In this document: in pieces, positions 61,392 through 64,000 of the stretch
How the letters are laid out: the number at the start of each line of letters is the position of its first letter
How positions within the stretch are numbered: position 1 is the first letter of the stretch
NCBI GenBank assembly: GCA_000155695.1
Contig: DS990592.1
Span: 4,598,060-4,662,059, forward strand
Direction: 5' to 3'
Origin: Verrucomicrobiia bacterium DG1235
Lineage (GTDB): Bacteria; Verrucomicrobiota; Verrucomicrobiia; Opitutales; Opitutaceae
DNA: 64,000 nt
Translations under genes and position numbers: made by a program
Notes under the pieces: model-generated
Databases searched by the model: none
Told to the model about the DNA's origin: nothing
Seen by the model: only the letters and a program-made list of their open reading frames with translations

Positions 61392-64000
61392 CTACCAGAG
61401 CGCGATGGAGCGGAGTCGTTTGCGGTAAATGTTTGAGATCCGGTCGGGCGAGTAGAGTTCGACGATTGTTTGCTTGGCTTGCTTTCCGAGTTCGGCGGCA
61501 CGATCGGGATTGGCCACGAGGGTTTGCATGTGCTTGGCGGCGTCGAGTGGATCGGGGTCGGCCCAGAGCTGGCCTTTTTTGTAGGGTCCGTGGTTTTGGG
61601 TGAGTTGGGTGAGCTTGAAGGCGACGGGATATCCGTTGCTGGCGTTTACGAATTCGCTGGTGGCGGACCAGTTTGTGGAGATGACGGGCTTTTCGAGAAA
61701 CATGCTTTCGGCGACGGTGAGGCCGAAGCCTTCGGATCTGTGCAGGGACACGTAGGAGTCGCAGGCGGCCATGAGGCCGTAGGTCATATCTCGGGAGAGG
61801 GTTCGGTCGATGAGGTAGCAGTTGGGCAGCCCTTTCAGGAGAGTTTGAAGCTCCTGGTAGGCGGCTTTGTTGTTGTTCGCCGAGTGGATTTTGATGACGA
61901 GTCCGACGTCGTTCGCTCTATCGCTTCCCATGAAGGCTTCGCGGAAGGCTTCGATGGCGGCCTTAGGGTTTTTGCGTTCTTGGTAGCTGTTGAGGTCGTA
62001 GGCGAAGGAGAAGAGAAACTTGTCGCTTGGCAGGCCGAGCTCTTGTCGGTAGTCGCGGTCCGGTATTGAAAAGTCGATACAGTGGGGGACGGTGATGACG
62101 GGGACCGGGGATTTGATGGAGATGGCCTCGCGAACGAAGTTGGAGGGGGTCCAGATTTCGTTGAAGTAGCGGATGTGCTGGGTCCATTCGTCCGGGAAGT
62201 CGGGCAGCTCCCAGGCCCAGTAAGCGATATTGTATCGTCCTTCGCGAAAGGCTTTTCCGTGGTGGTGGTCGATATCGGGGCTTTGGGGGGCGTCGATGTG
62301 GAAGATGTTTATGGGATAGGGATTTTCCGGGAAGAGTTGACCTGCGTAGGTTTGGTCGCCTTGTGAAGCGAGGCAGTTGACTTTGAGCGGCACGAAGGTG
62401 TGCGGGATATCGCTGAAATCGAGTGCCTTGGCGGCGAGCCGAACCGACTCACCGATGCCGAGTTCGGCCTTGAACCATCCCACGAGGTTGATGCCGAGTT
62501 GGGCGTGCTTGACGGCGTATTCGGTGTTGAGCGGGTTGGTGGCGTCTTTGGCGAAGTTGTAGACGTCTTCGTCGTTGATTCTGATGCTGTGGATCGAGAG
62601 GCGCTTGTTGAGCTCCTGATCGCGGTATCTAGCGAAGTGTTTTCGAATGCGTGATGGAATTATGGATACGCCAGCGAGCTTCCTTCCGAGGTATGCCTTG
62701 GTGTTGCTCTTTTCTACGCCGAGGAGCTTGATTTCGATATGGGTGCTGTCTTGGGCTCGAGCGGGAGCATTGTCGAAATCGAGGCTAAATTCTCCTGGCT
62801 TGATCGGGTAGTGGGTGTTGACGGCAGCGTCGTTGACTTTGATGGCGAGTCCGAGCTTGCCTGCCGCCCATGGCACGTTCGAGTCGGCGATTTTACCGGT
62901 GATGGAGATGGATGAGATTAGGGTTCCGCGAGGGAGGCTGATCGTCGCTTTTTCGCGCATCCAAACGCCTGGCCTGTCTGTCCAGTGCGTGTAGAGTCCT
63001 TCATATTCGTACCGGTCTTTGAGGGGGGATGCGTGGGCGTTGCGTTCTTCTTGCTTGATCATTTCGTCGGTCCAGTGGTCGAGTCGGGCTTTCCAGTGTC
63101 GTTCGTTTCTCTCTTGTTCGCAGTAGGCGTTGTGGAGGGCGGCGGGGGCGGGGCCTTTTTTTAGGCAGAGAAATCTTAGCAGGGCGTCTTTGAGAAGCTT
63201 GGCGTCCAGAGCTCTGGGATGGGGAATCGTTTTGGCTTCGGCGAGGTAGCGGTCTGGCCAGAGGCTGGCGGCTTGATGAGCGAGTCGCGCGCTCCATTTT
63301 CGTTGGAGGAGTCGGGAGTTACGCTCGTCGTTGTCGCTAGATTTTTTGCGAGTGGCGCTGACGTGGTGCTGGACGATGCTTCGATTAGCGACGGCTATCT
63401 TGTAGCCGTTTTTCGAGAGCCGAAAGCAAAGGTCTACGTCTTCTCCGCCATTGACGAAGGCTTCGTCGAAACCGCCGATTTCCAGGTAGAGCGAGCGTTT
63501 TATGGCGCAGCAGGCTCCGGTGACTGAATGAAATCTTGTGTAAGCAGGCTGTCCAATGAGGTTACGGTTTTCAGATTTTTTGTGAACTATGCTGCCTTTG
63601 GGAGATGTGTATGTACCTGCGTGGTCGATCTCGCCGGTGGCCACGCTTGTCTGGATATTTCCGACGAGGCCGAGCTTAGGCACTTTCTTGAAGGCAGCGA
63701 GCATGGGCTCCAGCCAGCCTGGTAAGAAGATGAGGTCGTTGTTTGCGAGGATCAGTGTTTCTCCTCGGGCGTGGACAGCTCCGATGTTGTTGGAGTGGGC
63801 GAATCCTTGGTTGGTCCGGTTTTCGATGACTCGGATGCGGTCGTTGGCGAGTTCGTTTAGGCCATGGGTCGCTTCTTCATCGCTGCCGTCGTTTACTAGA
63901 ATGATTTCGTATTCGATGGAGGACGCTGTTTGCTGCAGGGAGCTGATGCAGTCGAGGGTCAGGTCGAGGTGATTGAAAACGGGGATTATGAAGGAGACGT
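61392..64000 (-). CDS. Large GT2 + GT4 glycosyltransferase (N-terminus outside window)
   Basis: The frame stays open to the right edge, so the start is missing; about 869 residues are seen. The visible N-terminal part is a GT2 domain (VSFIIPVFNHLDLTLDCISS, LILANNDLIFLPGWLEPM, FVNGGEDVDLCFRLSKNG). A middle portion with beta-rich sequence (PRGTLISSISITGKI) follows, then a GT4 domain with GLGINLVGWFKAELGIGESV-type opening, DRTLSRDMTYGLMAACDSYV and HRSEGFGLTVAESMFLEKPV. Only the first in-frame Met inside the window is at 63704, well within the GT2 domain. It is probably a multi-step glycan-assembling enzyme. Confidence 0.8.
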   Translation of the reverse strand, partial: VSFIIPVFNHLDLTLDCISSLQQTASSIEYEIILVNDGSDEEATHGLNELANDRIRVIENRTNQGFAHSNNIGAVHARGETLILANNDLIFLPGWLEPMLAAFKKVPKLGLVGNIQTSVATGEIDHAGTYTSPKGSIVHKKSENRNLIGQPAYTRFHSVTGACCAIKRSLYLEIGGFDEAFVNGGEDVDLCFRLSKNGYKIAVANRSIVQHHVSATRKKSSDNDERNSRLLQRKWSARLAHQAASLWPDRYLAEAKTIPHPRALDAKLLKDALLRFLCLKKGPAPAALHNAYCEQERNERHWKARLDHWTDEMIKQEERNAHASPLKDRYEYEGLYTHWTDRPGVWMREKATISLPRGTLISSISITGKIADSNVPWAAGKLGLAIKVNDAAVNTHYPIKPGEFSLDFDNAPARAQDSTHIEIKLLGVEKSNTKAYLGRKLAGVSIIPSRIRKHFARYRDQELNKRLSIHSIRINDEDVYNFAKDATNPLNTEYAVKHAQLGINLVGWFKAELGIGESVRLAAKALDFSDIPHTFVPLKVNCLASQGDQTYAGQLFPENPYPINIFHIDAPQSPDIDHHHGKAFREGRYNIAYWAWELPDFPDEWTQHIRYFNEIWTPSNFVREAISIKSPVPVITVPHCIDFSIPDRDYRQELGLPSDKFLFSFAYDLNSYQERKNPKAAIEAFREAFMGSDRANDVGLVIKIHSANNNKAAYQELQTLLKGLPNCYLIDRTLSRDMTYGLMAACDSYVSLHRSEGFGLTVAESMFLEKPVISTNWSATSEFVNASNGYPVAFKLTQLTQNHGPYKKGQLWADPDPLDAAKHMQTLVANPDRAAELGKQAKQTIVELYSPDRISNIYRKRLRSIALW

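Overview
The window looks like chromosomal DNA from a Gram-negative bacterium of the Verrucomicrobiota, probably the Opitutia (Pelagicoccus/Puniceicoccus-like). This is an inference from gene content: a TIGR02597-type secreted protein next to a fibronectin-type III protein, a SecA with a large central insertion, a tandem ThyX-like protein, a short NuoG, and an outer-membrane efflux gene that implies an outer membrane. No 16S rRNA gene is present to confirm it.

Region 1 (1-1900) holds the 5' part of a TolC/CzcC-type efflux gene that runs off the left edge, and a small secreted Cys-rich protein ahead of it on the same strand. Region 2 (about 2000-13320) is an integrative element next to a tRNA-Ser(GGA) gene. 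It carries an SSB-like protein, two PD-(D/E)XK nucleases, a family-A DNA polymerase with proofreading domain, a primase-polymerase-like protein, a RepA/DnaB-like ATPase, two small helix-turn-helix proteins, two small membrane proteins of holin type, one unknown cargo gene and a tyrosine integrase. It has a nearly complete replication module but no capsid, terminase, tail or conjugation gene in view. It also contains about 1.57 kb of hairpin-rich DNA with no convincing gene, and an iteron/hairpin cluster at 8405-8488.

Region 3 (13603-27259) is a NADH:quinone oxidoreductase (complex I) operon, nuoBCDEFGHIJKLMN, closed by a terminator; nuoA is not adjacent. Region 4 (27400-47414) is a housekeeping mosaic: a tandem ThyX-like protein, ComEC, RarA, a YhcH-type protein, an FkbM-type methyltransferase, a glycerophosphodiesterase, a ferredoxin beside a U32 (TrhP-like) protein, a HIT protein, NrdR, TrpG/PabA, Tgt, an MFS transporter, a UDP-glucuronate decarboxylase and SecA.

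Region 5 (47574-50398) encodes two secreted proteins in an overlapping pair. Region 6 (50578-64000) is an AT-rich surface-polysaccharide region. It starts with a decayed IS66-type element, then an SGNH (DltD/AlgX-like) plus MBOAT acyltransferase pair, an intact IS256-family element, two sulfotransferases, a three-domain glycosyltransferase of 1099 residues, a small GT2 enzyme, and a second large multi-domain glycosyltransferase cut by the right edge. The enzymes suggest a glycan that is assembled, acylated and sulfated at or near the cell surface.
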